Below, one piece after another: positions 28,196 through 35,776 of a DNA stretch of 64,000 nt. The position numbers were made by a program, and so were the translations under genes. Within the stretch, counting starts at the first letter, position 1. Each line of letters starts with the position of its first letter. The notes beneath the pieces are model-generated. The model did not search any database, had not been told where the DNA came from, and was given only the letters and a program-made list of their open reading frames with translations. Where the stretch lies: assembly GCF_002838065.1 (NCBI RefSeq), contig NZ_PIZU01000026.1:1-64000 (forward strand). Reading direction: 5' to 3'. The stretch comes from Mycobacterium hubeiense. Its GTDB lineage: Bacteria; Actinomycetota; Actinomycetes; Mycobacteriales; Mycobacteriaceae.

Positions 28196-28216
28196 TGTAC
28201 GGCGAATGTACGTACA
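28196..28216. promoter_or_regulatory. Putative TacA operator
   Basis: TGTACG (28196-28201) is followed five bases later by the perfect palindrome TGTACGTACA (28207-28216). It lies about 30 bases upstream of the antitoxin start, where a ribbon-helix-helix autorepressor would bind. Confidence 0.5.
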
Positions 28217-28239
28217 GATCCAGGCTCCGAACGCGACGC

Positions 28240-28866
28240 CTACATCAAGTAGGTTTCGCGTCCCGTCGGGTAGCCGCCGCCCTCCGTGGCGATGTGCACG
28301 TGGTCGTAGTGGTTGGCGGTGTCTGAACCACGGCTACTCATCGGCCTGCGCGAGCCGTTGTGCGAATACAGCACCTGCCGCCAGATCACGTGGTTCACGC
28401 CGAGGCGATCCGCATGGGCGAGCACATACTCGACGACCTGGTCGCCGAGCGCTTTGCCCTCGGGGGTGCTGTAGTGCGGGATCATCACGTCGATCGCCAA
28501 CCCGTGGGGATGCCACTTCAACGAGTCCGATCGCACCCCGCCGATGGTGAGGATGTCGGGGAACCTCGCGCTGACCGCCCGGGCCGCCAAGATCGTCTTG
28601 ACCTGTAGCCCGTTCTCCGGCGCGACGCCGACTGGCAACGGATGCGGGGCCGGGGGAGGCGGAGGCGCGGCTGGCGACGCAGGCACGGCTGGTGCGGCAG
28701 GTGCGGCGGGCGCCGCGGCGTTGACCTCAGGAGAAGCCGGCGCGGTGCCACCGCTCTGCGGAAGCGCATCGGCGCCGACGACGAGAAGCATGGCGGCTGG
28801 CACGACGAGCGCAGAAATGGCCGCCGAGCGACGGCGCCGGCCGCTGGCTAGCAGTTCTGTACTCAC
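28240..28866 (-). CDS. Secreted LAS-metallopeptidase-like protein, copy 1
   Basis: 208 aa. A basic start and hydrophobic segment (residues ~15-35, ISALVVPAAMLLVVGADAL) act as signal or anchor. An Ala/Pro-rich linker (~40-75) leads to a C-terminal domain. WHPHGLAIDVM fits the HxxGxAxD metal site and HYDHVHIAT the HxH site of LAS peptidases, with the usual Glu of ExxHxH replaced by His. It may bind or cut peptidoglycan peptides, or be a non-catalytic relative (VldE/ARB_07466-like domain). The neighbour at 29200 is a paralogue. Confidence 0.75.
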   Translation of the reverse strand: MSTELLASGRRRRSAAISALVVPAAMLLVVGADALPQSGGTAPASPEVNAAAPAAPAAPAVPASPAAPPPPPAPHPLPVGVAPENGLQVKTILAARAVSARFPDILTIGGVRSDSLKWHPHGLAIDVMIPHYSTPEGKALGDQVVEYVLAHADRLGVNHVIWRQVLYSHNGSRRPMSSRGSDTANHYDHVHIATEGGGYPTGRETYLM

Positions 28867-29199
28867 GGAATCCGCACCCTACCGGCGAGCTAGCAAAGTT
28901 CGCCAACACGTCGTCGTCCGTCGTTGGACGCCTGAAGTCAAGCCAGCACGAGTCCGTCAACCATAAGTTGACATAGGGCAGCGGTGATCGCGACCGCGGA
29001 CGCCATTAGTGGGAACCGGTAAAAGCGCAGTTCAAGGACACCATTAGTGCGCGCGAAGTCCAGTCATGTAGCGCTGGAGTCGATTCTCACACAGTGACGC
29101 AGCCCTCGCCATCCGAAGTGACCTACACCCCCGCTGGCGAAATGTATGCCGTTCGCCACATCGCAGCAAACATCGATAAAGCGGTGACGCCTGTGGCGG
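28867..29199. other. 333-bp intergenic region between the paralogues
   Basis: It contains two near-identical CCATTAGTG tracts (about 29005 and 29041) spaced ~36 bases apart. A 46-codon ORF from GTG 29094, starting MTQPSPSEVTYTPAGEMYAV, runs into the antisense of the next gene. I cannot support it as a real gene. Nothing else is recognised. Confidence 0.4.
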
Positions 29200-29868
29200 T
29201 CAGTTATCCGGCATCGGGCGCATCGACCCGATGAAGTACGTCTCTTTTCCCGTGGGGTACCCGCCGCCGTTCGTGGCGATGTGAACGTGGTCGTAGTGAT
29301 TGGCGGTTTCGTTGCCGTAGTCCGCCGTCCAGCTCGGCGCGCCGATGCCCGGGTAGAAGCCCTGCCGCCAGATCACATGGATCACACCCCACCGCTTGGC
29401 ATTCGCCAGCGCCAAGCCGGCGATCTGGTTGCCCAGCTCGATCCCTGCTTCGGTGTTGTGATTCGGGATCATCACGTCGATCGCCAACCCGTTGGGATGC
29501 CACGGCAAGGGATCCTGACGATGCCCGCCGATGGTGGTGATCTCGGGGAACATCACGCTGATGGCGCGAGCCGCCCAGATGGTTTTGACTTGCAGCCCTT
29601 CCTCGGGCGCGACGCCGGGGGGCAGCGCGAAGGGGACGTCACGGGCAGCGACGGGCGCGCTCGCCGCCAACAACTCGGCCTCTGCGGGACTGGCGATCTT
29701 CGGGGCGGGCGCCGGGGAAGGTTGCGCGCTCGGCGGCTTTTCCGCCGCGTTCTCGGCACAGCAGCGGGCGTCGTTGCCCTGGGCATGCAGTGCGGCGGCG
29801 GCGACGACGACCGACGCCAGAAACGCCAACCAGCGGCCGCGGCCGTTGGCTAACAGGTTTCTGCCCAC
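29200..29868 (-). CDS. Secreted LAS-metallopeptidase-like protein, copy 2
   Basis: 222-aa paralogue of the 28240 gene. A hydrophobic signal segment (LAFLASVVVAAAALHAQG) is followed by a Pro/Ala linker with two adjacent Cys (ARCCAE). The same C-terminal domain has WHPNGLAIDVMIP and HYDHVHIAT. Here the variable loop contains WRQGFYPGIGAPSWTADYG instead of the copy-1 sequence. The pair probably arose by tandem duplication. An exported, envelope-associated role is inferred from the signal and fold motifs. Confidence 0.75.
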   Translation of the reverse strand: MGRNLLANGRGRWLAFLASVVVAAAALHAQGNDARCCAENAAEKPPSAQPSPAPAPKIASPAEAELLAASAPVAARDVPFALPPGVAPEEGLQVKTIWAARAISVMFPEITTIGGHRQDPLPWHPNGLAIDVMIPNHNTEAGIELGNQIAGLALANAKRWGVIHVIWRQGFYPGIGAPSWTADYGNETANHYDHVHIATNGGGYPTGKETYFIGSMRPMPDN

Positions 29869-30017
29869 GAAAGCACCTTACTGTCGTGTCCTGCCAGGTA
29901 TGGCAACTTTTCGACCGTCCTTTTCAGATCGCTGCGGCCGCAGGTATGGAAGGTTAGCGCGCGATACGGGTAGTCCTACTCATCCGCCCCGGGCCGTGTC
30001 CCCGGCATTCTTGACGC

Positions 30018-31316
30018 ATGCCGCTCAGCACGCCGATGACCCACCCGGACAAGGTCGCCGCAGACACCCCGCCCGGGCGCGATCGCGCCGTCGACGTCGC
30101 CCGCCTCGCCGCCCTGCTGGTGGTGATGTTCGGGCATTGCGCTCTGCTGCTCGCCACCATCGACGCCGGCGGCGTGCGGATCGCCAACCTGCTCGGCGAA
30201 CTGCCCGCGATCACCCCGATCACCTGGGTCGTTCAGGTCATGCCGCTGTTCTTCGTCGCCGGCGGCGCCGCGGGCGCATACGGCTGGCGCGCCGATACCT
30301 CATGGGGCACTTGGTTATTCACCCGGGCGCAGCGACTGTGCAGGCCCGTGTTCTGGTATCTCGCGGCGTGGTCTATGGCCATTCTCATCACACGCGCGGT
30401 TCTCGGACCCGCTTCCGCGCTGGCCCTCGGGCGCGAATGCGTTGCGCTGCTGTGGTTCCTCGGGGTGTACCTCGTGGTACTCGCGTTCGTGCCCGTGCTC
30501 ACCCGGCTCGGCACCGGTAGCGCGGTCGCCGTCGTCGTCGCCGCCCTTCTGGCAACCACCGCAGCCGTCGACGCCATCCGGTTCGCGGCGGGCACGCCCA
30601 TGTCCGGGGTCGCCAACTTCCTGATCGTCTGGCTCATTCCGGTGGTCATCGGGGTGGCCTACGCACGACGGCTGATCAATCCGCGGGTGGCTCTCGCCGT
30701 CGCCGCCGTCGCGCTTTCCGCTCAAACGGTGCTCGCCGTGGCGGGTGTATACGAGGTGTCCTTGGTCGTCACGGGCACCGAGCGGATGTCCAATGTGTCT
30801 CCGCCGACGCTGTTGCTCGCGCTGCAGTGCACCTGGATGTCCTTGCTGTTCGCGGCGGCCGCGGGTGCGATCCGGCGGTGGGCCGCCCGCCCGCGAGTGT
30901 GGTATATCGTCGCAGTCGGCAACGCCGGAGCAATGACGCTGTACCTCTGGCACATCGCGGCGATCGCCGTTGCCGCGTTCTGCTTACACGCCGTCGGCCT
31001 CGACGCGTACGACGTTCACGCACAGGACTTTTGGGCTCTGCTCGCGCTGCGGGCGGTCGTGTTCGCAGTCGTCATGGCCGCGATGTTCCGACTGCTCTCA
31101 CCGCTGGAGCATCGGCGGCTGCCCTGGTGGGACGCACCCACTTCGGCGGTCGGCGCGCGCTCGACCGCGGCCGGTGTGCTGGTCTGCCTCGCCGGCATTG
31201 CGCTGGTGCTGCTGGCCAAGAACGGGCTGGCCGATGCCGCGGGGTGGACGACGCTCGGTTGCTTTGTCGCCGCGGCCGCGACCGCGCGCATAGCTGCGAA
31301 AGCTGGCTCTCACTGA
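30018..31316 (+). CDS. Acyltransferase_3-family integral membrane protein
   Basis: 432 aa with about 10-12 helices. The N-terminal RAVDVARLAALLVVMFGHCALL has the Arg-Asp and His pattern of the acyltransferase_3 family, and MPLFFVAGGAAGAYGWR follows. These proteins O-acylate glycans, lipids or wall components using acyl donors. The transcript converges on the lytic transglycosylase gene and overlaps it by 7 bases. No partner identifies the substrate. Confidence 0.83.
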   Translation: MPLSTPMTHPDKVAADTPPGRDRAVDVARLAALLVVMFGHCALLLATIDAGGVRIANLLGELPAITPITWVVQVMPLFFVAGGAAGAYGWRADTSWGTWLFTRAQRLCRPVFWYLAAWSMAILITRAVLGPASALALGRECVALLWFLGVYLVVLAFVPVLTRLGTGSAVAVVVAALLATTAAVDAIRFAAGTPMSGVANFLIVWLIPVVIGVAYARRLINPRVALAVAAVALSAQTVLAVAGVYEVSLVVTGTERMSNVSPPTLLLALQCTWMSLLFAAAAGAIRRWAARPRVWYIVAVGNAGAMTLYLWHIAAIAVAAFCLHAVGLDAYDVHAQDFWALLALRAVVFAVVMAAMFRLLSPLEHRRLPWWDAPTSAVGARSTAAGVLVCLAGIALVLLAKNGLADAAGWTTLGCFVAAAATARIAAKAGSH

Positions 31317-32248
31317 GGATGCGTCGCCAGCCAGTCGGCGACGGGGATGGGTGTGGTTGCGACGTAACCGATCGGGAGCAACACATCGCCAGAAGTGGTG
31401 TGGTAGTAGACATCCCATCGGTAATACCCGGTGAACGCCGCCGGGTCGGCCGCCAGCACGTCGGCGTAGGCCTTGATCGCCTCGACGTAGAGGTCGGAGT
31501 TGTTGTAGCGGAAGAGTGCGTGGTCGCGGTTGCCGGCGAAGTCACTGGCGGCGAGATAGCGACCGGCCGCCATGATGCTGTCGTGCGGCGAGAAGATGTC
31601 GCCGCCGTCGCCGTAAGCCGCGAACGTCGACGGCAAAAACTGCATCGGGCCCTGCGCGCCGGCCGAACTCAGACCGACAATGCGGCCGAAGCGGCTTTCG
31701 ATGAAGTTGATCGCCGCCAGGTAATTCCAGCCGACGCCGGTCGCGGCCTCGGCTTTGCGGTAGTAGCCAAGGAGTTCGTCGGGCGGTGCGGGCGGATCAA
31801 TTCGCCACGCCGGCAACGTGTCTCGCGGTTCGCTGCGGACCAGCGCGTCGAGCTGTCGGCGCGCGTCAATGTTGCGCCCGTAGACATAGGTGAGCGACGG
31901 CGGGATCCGCTTGCGGGCAATAGCATCCCAGTCGGGATGCCGGGCGAGTTCGCGGTAGGCCACCTGCTGACGGCGCGCCGCAGCCACCAGCGCCGCCTCC
32001 GATGACGACTGGTCGCGCAGCACCTGCGCGTCGGCGACAAGATCGTCGGCCACCTGCGCGGGATCTGGCGCCAGCCGTGGCTGCGCGGGCGGAACCGTAG
32101 TCGCGGCCGGTGACGGCATCGCGGTCGGGCTTGGGCTCGACACCGAGGACGACGTGGTGGTCGACGGGGTCGCAGATCGGGTCGACTCCGAGCAAGCCAG
32201 GAGCGCGTACGTCATGAGGACGACGAGCAGCGCCGCGTTCACTCGCAT
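31310..32248 (-). CDS. Lytic murein transglycosylase lipoprotein (MltB/SLT-like)
   Basis: 312 aa. The lipobox LLAC at residues 16-19 follows a short hydrophobic signal (MRVNAALLVVLMTYALLAC), giving a lipid-anchored exported protein. A Ser/Thr/Pro linker follows. The catalytic domain contains Glu in YLAAINFIESRFGRIVG, then SSAGAQGPMQFLPSTFAAYG and ARYNN-like FRYNNSDLYV, all typical of lytic transglycosylases cutting MurNAc-GlcNAc. ATG 32248 is chosen over the longer ORF because it starts the signal peptide. It lies four bases after the cutinase gene. Confidence 0.88.
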   Translation of the reverse strand: MRVNAALLVVLMTYALLACSESTRSATPSTTTSSSVSSPSPTAMPSPAATTVPPAQPRLAPDPAQVADDLVADAQVLRDQSSSEAALVAAARRQQVAYRELARHPDWDAIARKRIPPSLTYVYGRNIDARRQLDALVRSEPRDTLPAWRIDPPAPPDELLGYYRKAEAATGVGWNYLAAINFIESRFGRIVGLSSAGAQGPMQFLPSTFAAYGDGGDIFSPHDSIMAAGRYLAASDFAGNRDHALFRYNNSDLYVEAIKAYADVLAADPAAFTGYYRWDVYYHTTSGDVLLPIGYVATTPIPVADWLATHPQ

Positions 32249-32252
32249 CGCG

Positions 32253-32879
32253 TTAAATCCTGCTCGCCGCAAAGGCGGCCGCCTGGTTGACCATTCCCGT
32301 CTGCACATACGCATTGTGCGCGCGCATATCCCACCCGCCCTCGAAGCAGATCGGGTCGTTGGGCACACACAACTCGATGGTCTTGGCTACGTAGAGCGGA
32401 CCGATCGACGGCAGTGGTCCGGGAGACAGTGAATCCGCGAAAGCTGTTCTCGGACCACCGAATACCGCGGCCGCCGCGACGTGATCGGCGACCTGCGGCG
32501 GCATCGCCGTCGTCGCCAGGTCGATCACGGCCGCCCCTTGCGAGAAGCCGCCCAGAACCATCTTGGTCGTCGGGCATTGTGCGGCCATCGCCTGGACACG
32601 CGCGATCGTATCGTCGCGGCCCGCGGCCGAGCTCCTGACAAAATCGTTGGTCGCCGGGTAGTTGACCGCGTACACCCCGACCGAACGCCCACCCAGCTGC
32701 GAGCGCAGCGAGTCGACGAACGCCTGCCCGACCCCGCCGACACCGGGCGGCTCCGTCGTTCCGCGCGCGAAGACCACCTCAACATCCGGGCATGGCGCCG
32801 CGACTGCCGTCGGAACCCCGATCAAGCCACCGGCGGCTATCACGGCGGCGATCACAATCCGTGCGCTCTGTGATCCCAT
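32253..32879 (-). CDS. Cutinase-family secreted esterase
   Basis: 208 aa with signal peptide (ARIVIAAVIAAGGLIGVPTAVAA cut near AVAA-PCPD). The cutinase fold has nucleophile Ser in LGGFSQGAAV, catalytic Asp in CVPNDPICFEGG and His in RAHNAYV. Disulfide Cys flank both ends. Mycobacterial cutinase-like proteins act as lipases or thioesterases at the envelope. ATG 32879 is preferred; GTG 32894 adds five residues. It is probably cotranscribed with the transglycosylase. Confidence 0.9.
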   Translation of the reverse strand: MGSQSARIVIAAVIAAGGLIGVPTAVAAPCPDVEVVFARGTTEPPGVGGVGQAFVDSLRSQLGGRSVGVYAVNYPATNDFVRSSAAGRDDTIARVQAMAAQCPTTKMVLGGFSQGAAVIDLATTAMPPQVADHVAAAAVFGGPRTAFADSLSPGPLPSIGPLYVAKTIELCVPNDPICFEGGWDMRAHNAYVQTGMVNQAAAFAASRI

Positions 32880-32912
32880 GCTGTTATGTCGCACAACGAA
32901 CCACAGATGTGA

Positions 32913-33275
32913 CTACACGGGCACCCACGCGGCACCCACCCAGATGCCCCACTGCCGATGACCGGGGTCCCAGACCGGCTGCATATCCGGATTCGCCCAC
33001 GCCGGCTTGGGCGGTGGCGGTGGGAGGTTGGGCGGCGCCCACGGCGGTGCCCAGGGCGGGGGTTGGGTGAACCACGCCGGCGGTGGCGGCGGCCGCCCGG
33101 TGGTCGCCGGCGGCGGAGGTGGCGGCGGCCGGCACTCATTGGTCGCCGGATTCCACACCCACAGCACCTGGCACGGGTTCGAGCCGGCCTGCGGCGTCGC
33201 GATCAACGCAATGGGCGCCAGGGCCAACGCGATCAAACCCGCCAGACGGCCAATGAACCTTCGGGTCACGAACAC
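32913..33275 (-). CDS. Small secreted proline-rich protein
   Basis: About 120 aa. The N-terminal signal segment (RRFIGRLAGLIALALAPIALIA) is followed by two Cys (NPCQVLWVWNPATNECRP). A run of Pro (PPPPPPPATTGRPPPP) and Trp/Pro repeats (PPPWAPPWAPPN) precede the ending QWGIWVGAAWVPV. No enzymatic domain is seen. Start GTG 33275 or GTG 33269; the longer ORF upstream overlaps the Mut7-C gene. A wall-associated structural role is a guess. Confidence 0.7.
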   Translation of the reverse strand: MFVTRRFIGRLAGLIALALAPIALIATPQAGSNPCQVLWVWNPATNECRPPPPPPPATTGRPPPPPAWFTQPPPWAPPWAPPNLPPPPPKPAWANPDMQPVWDPGHRQWGIWVGAAWVPV

Positions 33276-33316
33276 AAGTCCACCATGGACGACGCGCCTG
33301 TGGGTGTAGTTCGGCG

Positions 33317-34036
33317 CTACGCCGCACCGATCGCCGCGCGGATCTGGTCGACGAGGTTCTCCAGATGCTTGTGATGCGACCCTTTCCAGTAGACGCGCCC
33401 GCAGTCGCAGCACTGCCGGAACGCGTCGTGGTAGCGGCGGGTCAGTGGTTCCAATCGATCGACGACGTCCTCCTTGGCGACATCGTTGACCACGCCACCG
33501 CATCGCATGTCGAGTCCGTCGATCACTTCGACGACTTGGTCGAACGGCCGGTCCGACCGCACGAAAACACCGTGAGTCACGTTGCGGCGCTTGAGAAGTC
33601 CGCGATCGCGGGTAAGCAGGATCCGGTGTTCGTCGGCGGCCTTGGCGGCCAGCGCCGCGTCGTCGACATCCCAGTCGCATCGGACGTCGAGACCCATCAA
33701 CCGCATCAGCCGTGCCAGCCCGCCGAGGTTGACGTCGACGATGAACCGCGGATCGCGCAGCGGACGGGGACGCACCCGCGTCAGCGAGCCGATATCCAGT
33801 GACTCGAACACCGGGTATGCGGTGAGCCGGTCGCCCGGCTGCGGACGGTGGCCGAAGTCGACCGATTCACCGTTCACCAGCATCAGGTCGACCTCGGTGT
33901 GGGGGATCCCGGCGGCTTCGACGACGTCCTTGACGGTTTGGTGGGCCCGGAACGGCCTCGTCTGCGCCGTGTACCTCGCCTCGGCCGGCAGGAAATCATT
34001 GAGCTCGGCATACACGCGCAATTCGACGCCGCTCAT
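33317..34036 (-). CDS. Mut7-C RNase domain protein with ubiquitin-like N-terminal domain
   Basis: About 239 aa. The N-terminal Mut7-C ubiquitin-like (MoaD/ThiS-like) domain is VELRVYAELNDFLP...LMLVNGESVDFGHRP. The C-terminal Mut7-C domain has a PIN-like nuclease core, with Asp in RFIVDVNLGGLARLMR and RILLTRDRGLLKRR. A zinc ribbon CCDCGRVYWKGSHHKH follows. It probably binds and cuts RNA. ATG 34036 is used; ATG 34045 adds three residues. It stands alone between envelope genes. Confidence 0.85.
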   Translation of the reverse strand: MSGVELRVYAELNDFLPAEARYTAQTRPFRAHQTVKDVVEAAGIPHTEVDLMLVNGESVDFGHRPQPGDRLTAYPVFESLDIGSLTRVRPRPLRDPRFIVDVNLGGLARLMRLMGLDVRCDWDVDDAALAAKAADEHRILLTRDRGLLKRRNVTHGVFVRSDRPFDQVVEVIDGLDMRCGGVVNDVAKEDVVDRLEPLTRRYHDAFRQCCDCGRVYWKGSHHKHLENLVDQIRAAIGAA

Positions 34037-34065
34037 GCCCACCATTGTCCGCTTGAGCGACCGCC

Positions 34066-34872
34066 TTACGCAGGACCCAGCACGTACTGGCCGCCGTCGG
34101 GATGGTGGTACCAGCCTGCCGCCGCCGCAGTGCCGCCGTCGACGTGCAGTGTCTGGCCGGTGACATAGGCGCCGAGGTCGGACGCCAAAAACACGGCGGC
34201 GCCGGCCATCTCATCGACGTGACCGACGCGGCCCATCGGGATCATCTGCCCGGTCCGCTCCTCCCAGCCGGGCTGCGACATCTGCGCCAGCCCTTCGGTC
34301 ATCGTCACGTCCGGCGCCAACCCATTGACCCGAATCCCGTGCGGGGCAAGTTCGAGCGCCGCGGTTTTGGTGAAGTTGACGACGCCGGCCTTGGCGGCGG
34401 CATAGGCGGCATAGCCGGGCGCGGCACGGAAACCTTCGATCGAGGTGACGTTGATGATGCTGCCGCCGCGTTGCGCGTCGACCATGGCCTTCGCGACACG
34501 CTGGGTGCACAGCAGCACGTGGGTGAGGTTGGACCGGATCAGCGTGTCCCAGCCTTTGGGCGTGGTGTCGAGCAGGCCGGACCAGAACACCCCGCCGGCG
34601 TTGTTGACGAGAACCGTTGGCACGCCAAGCGTCTCGACCGTTTCGGCCAGCGCCGCATCGACTTGCTCTTCGTCGCGGACATCGACGGTGCACGCCAGGC
34701 CACCGGACTCTCTCGCCGCGGAAGCTGCGGTATCCGGGTTCTTTTCCCAGACGGCTACTTTGGCGCCGAACTCAGCGAACGCCAACGCGATGCCGCGGCC
34801 GATTCCGGCACCGCCGCCGGTGACCACGGCCACCCGGCCGTCCAGTGACACCGCGTCGCGCTTCAACACCAT
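34066..34872 (-). CDS. Short-chain dehydrogenase/reductase
   Basis: A 268-aa classical SDR. Cofactor motif is TGGGAGIGRG, followed by NNAGG and catalytic Tyr-x3-Lys in GYAAYAAAKAG with Ser in INVTSIEG. The C-terminal substrate loop ends YHHPDGGQYVLGPA. The acidic residue after beta-2 (VWEKN) suggests NAD(H). ATG 34872 is chosen for GAGGAG about 11 bases upstream; an upstream ATG adds nine residues. Substrate unknown. Confidence 0.85.
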   Translation of the reverse strand: MVLKRDAVSLDGRVAVVTGGGAGIGRGIALAFAEFGAKVAVWEKNPDTAASAARESGGLACTVDVRDEEQVDAALAETVETLGVPTVLVNNAGGVFWSGLLDTTPKGWDTLIRSNLTHVLLCTQRVAKAMVDAQRGGSIINVTSIEGFRAAPGYAAYAAAKAGVVNFTKTAALELAPHGIRVNGLAPDVTMTEGLAQMSQPGWEERTGQMIPMGRVGHVDEMAGAAVFLASDLGAYVTGQTLHVDGGTAAAAGWYHHPDGGQYVLGPA

Positions 34873-34939
34873 CGGCACATCTCCTCGAGTCGTGCTCATG
34901 ATTCTTGATCACGACTCGACGAGGTGCCCCAGCCGGTGC

Positions 34940-35599
34940 CTAGACGGGGAAGGGTGCCGGGGGAGGCGGCGGCAGCGGAGCGCCAGCGGGCGGCGGCGGG
35001 GGAAGCGGAGCGCCAGGGGGAGGCGGCGGAGGAAGCGGAGCCCCAGGCGGAGGCGGCGGCGGCAGCGGAGCCCCAGGCGGAGGCGGCGGCGGAGCCGCGG
35101 GCTGCGTGTTCGCCACGTTGACGATCATGGGGTCGCCGGGCGGCGGAAGCGGCATCGGCTGGTCCGCCGGCATCGGCAGGTACATGTGCTTGGTGAACTG
35201 CTTCTGGTAGGCGCCACCGCCACCGATCTTCACGCCGCCACCTTCGCCGCTGGACACCGGGGTGCCGTCCGGCAGCGTGACGGCCGTATGACCGCTGTTC
35301 CATCCGATCACCAGAGCACCGGGAGCGGTTCCGTACTTGAAGCCGCGTGCCAGCAGGGCTTGCTCCTGATTGCCGGTGTGGAACCGCTCGCTGAAAGCGG
35401 GCCTACCGGAGGCCACATTGGCCACCCAGGAGGCCAGGCCGGAGCAGTCGGTGCCGGCGGGCGAATTGCCGCCGGGGACGTATGGCGTCCCTGAGACCTG
35501 ATTGACGAGGGTCATCAGGGTCGCGGTCGCGATAGCAAACATGGCGATGGACCATAACAACGGCGGCATAAGGCGGCCAAAAGCTGTGTCGCCCATCAC
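34940..35599 (-). CDS. NlpC/P60-like secreted protein with proline-rich tail
   Basis: 219 aa. The N-terminal hydrophobic segment is LLWSIAMFAIATATLMTLV. The NlpC/P60-type core has Cys in AGTDCSGLASWVANV and His in WNSGHTAVTLPDG; a third polar residue is unclear. The C-terminal ~70 residues repeat PPPPPPGAPLP about four times and probably span or bind the wall. It may hydrolyse or bind peptidoglycan peptides. A consensus CRP site sits ~125 bases upstream. Confidence 0.78.
   Translation of the reverse strand: MMGDTAFGRLMPPLLWSIAMFAIATATLMTLVNQVSGTPYVPGGNSPAGTDCSGLASWVANVASGRPAFSERFHTGNQEQALLARGFKYGTAPGALVIGWNSGHTAVTLPDGTPVSSGEGGGVKIGGGGAYQKQFTKHMYLPMPADQPMPLPPPGDPMIVNVANTQPAAPPPPPPGAPLPPPPPPGAPLPPPPPPGAPLPPPPPAGAPLPPPPPAPFPV
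34958..35100. repeat. In-gene ~33-bp tandem repeats (Pro-rich tail)
   Basis: A GGCGGAGGCGGCGGCAGCGG-type unit of about 33 bp repeats four times, coding 11-residue PPPPPPGAPLP blocks on the minus strand. Copies differ by a few bases. Because the unit is a multiple of three, copy-number change would alter tail length without frameshift. Confidence 0.7.
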
Positions 35600-35722
35600 G
35601 TCTGATTCAAATCATAGTCTACGCAACACGTTTCGAAAGCTCGATTGAGCCGGCAACCGGTACAGACCAGCGATTCTGTGAGAACCTCGCTCCGGTACCG
35701 GATTTCGTTACAGACCGATCTT

Positions 35723-35738
35723 TGTGATGGCTATCACA
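35723..35738. promoter_or_regulatory. CRP/cAMP receptor binding site
   Basis: TGTGATGGCTATCACA matches the mycobacterial CRP consensus TGTGA-N6-TCACA in every fixed position and extends to TTGTGAT/ATCACAA (7+7). It is upstream of the NlpC/P60-like gene (minus strand, start 35599) and beyond the end of the acyl-CoA synthetase pseudogene. Confidence 0.75.
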
Positions 35739-35776
35739 ATGCACCCGCTGGTGTGGAATCAGCAAAGAGACCAGGG

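Noticed and set aside
26754..28240. Integrated prophage or island with att repeats at tRNA-Pro
   Set aside because: No integrase is nearby and I found no second copy of the tRNA 3' end in the flanking sequence.
29094..29234. 46-codon ORF between the two secreted paralogues
   Set aside because: No ribosome-binding site, no recognisable homology, and the 3' part is antisense to a real gene.
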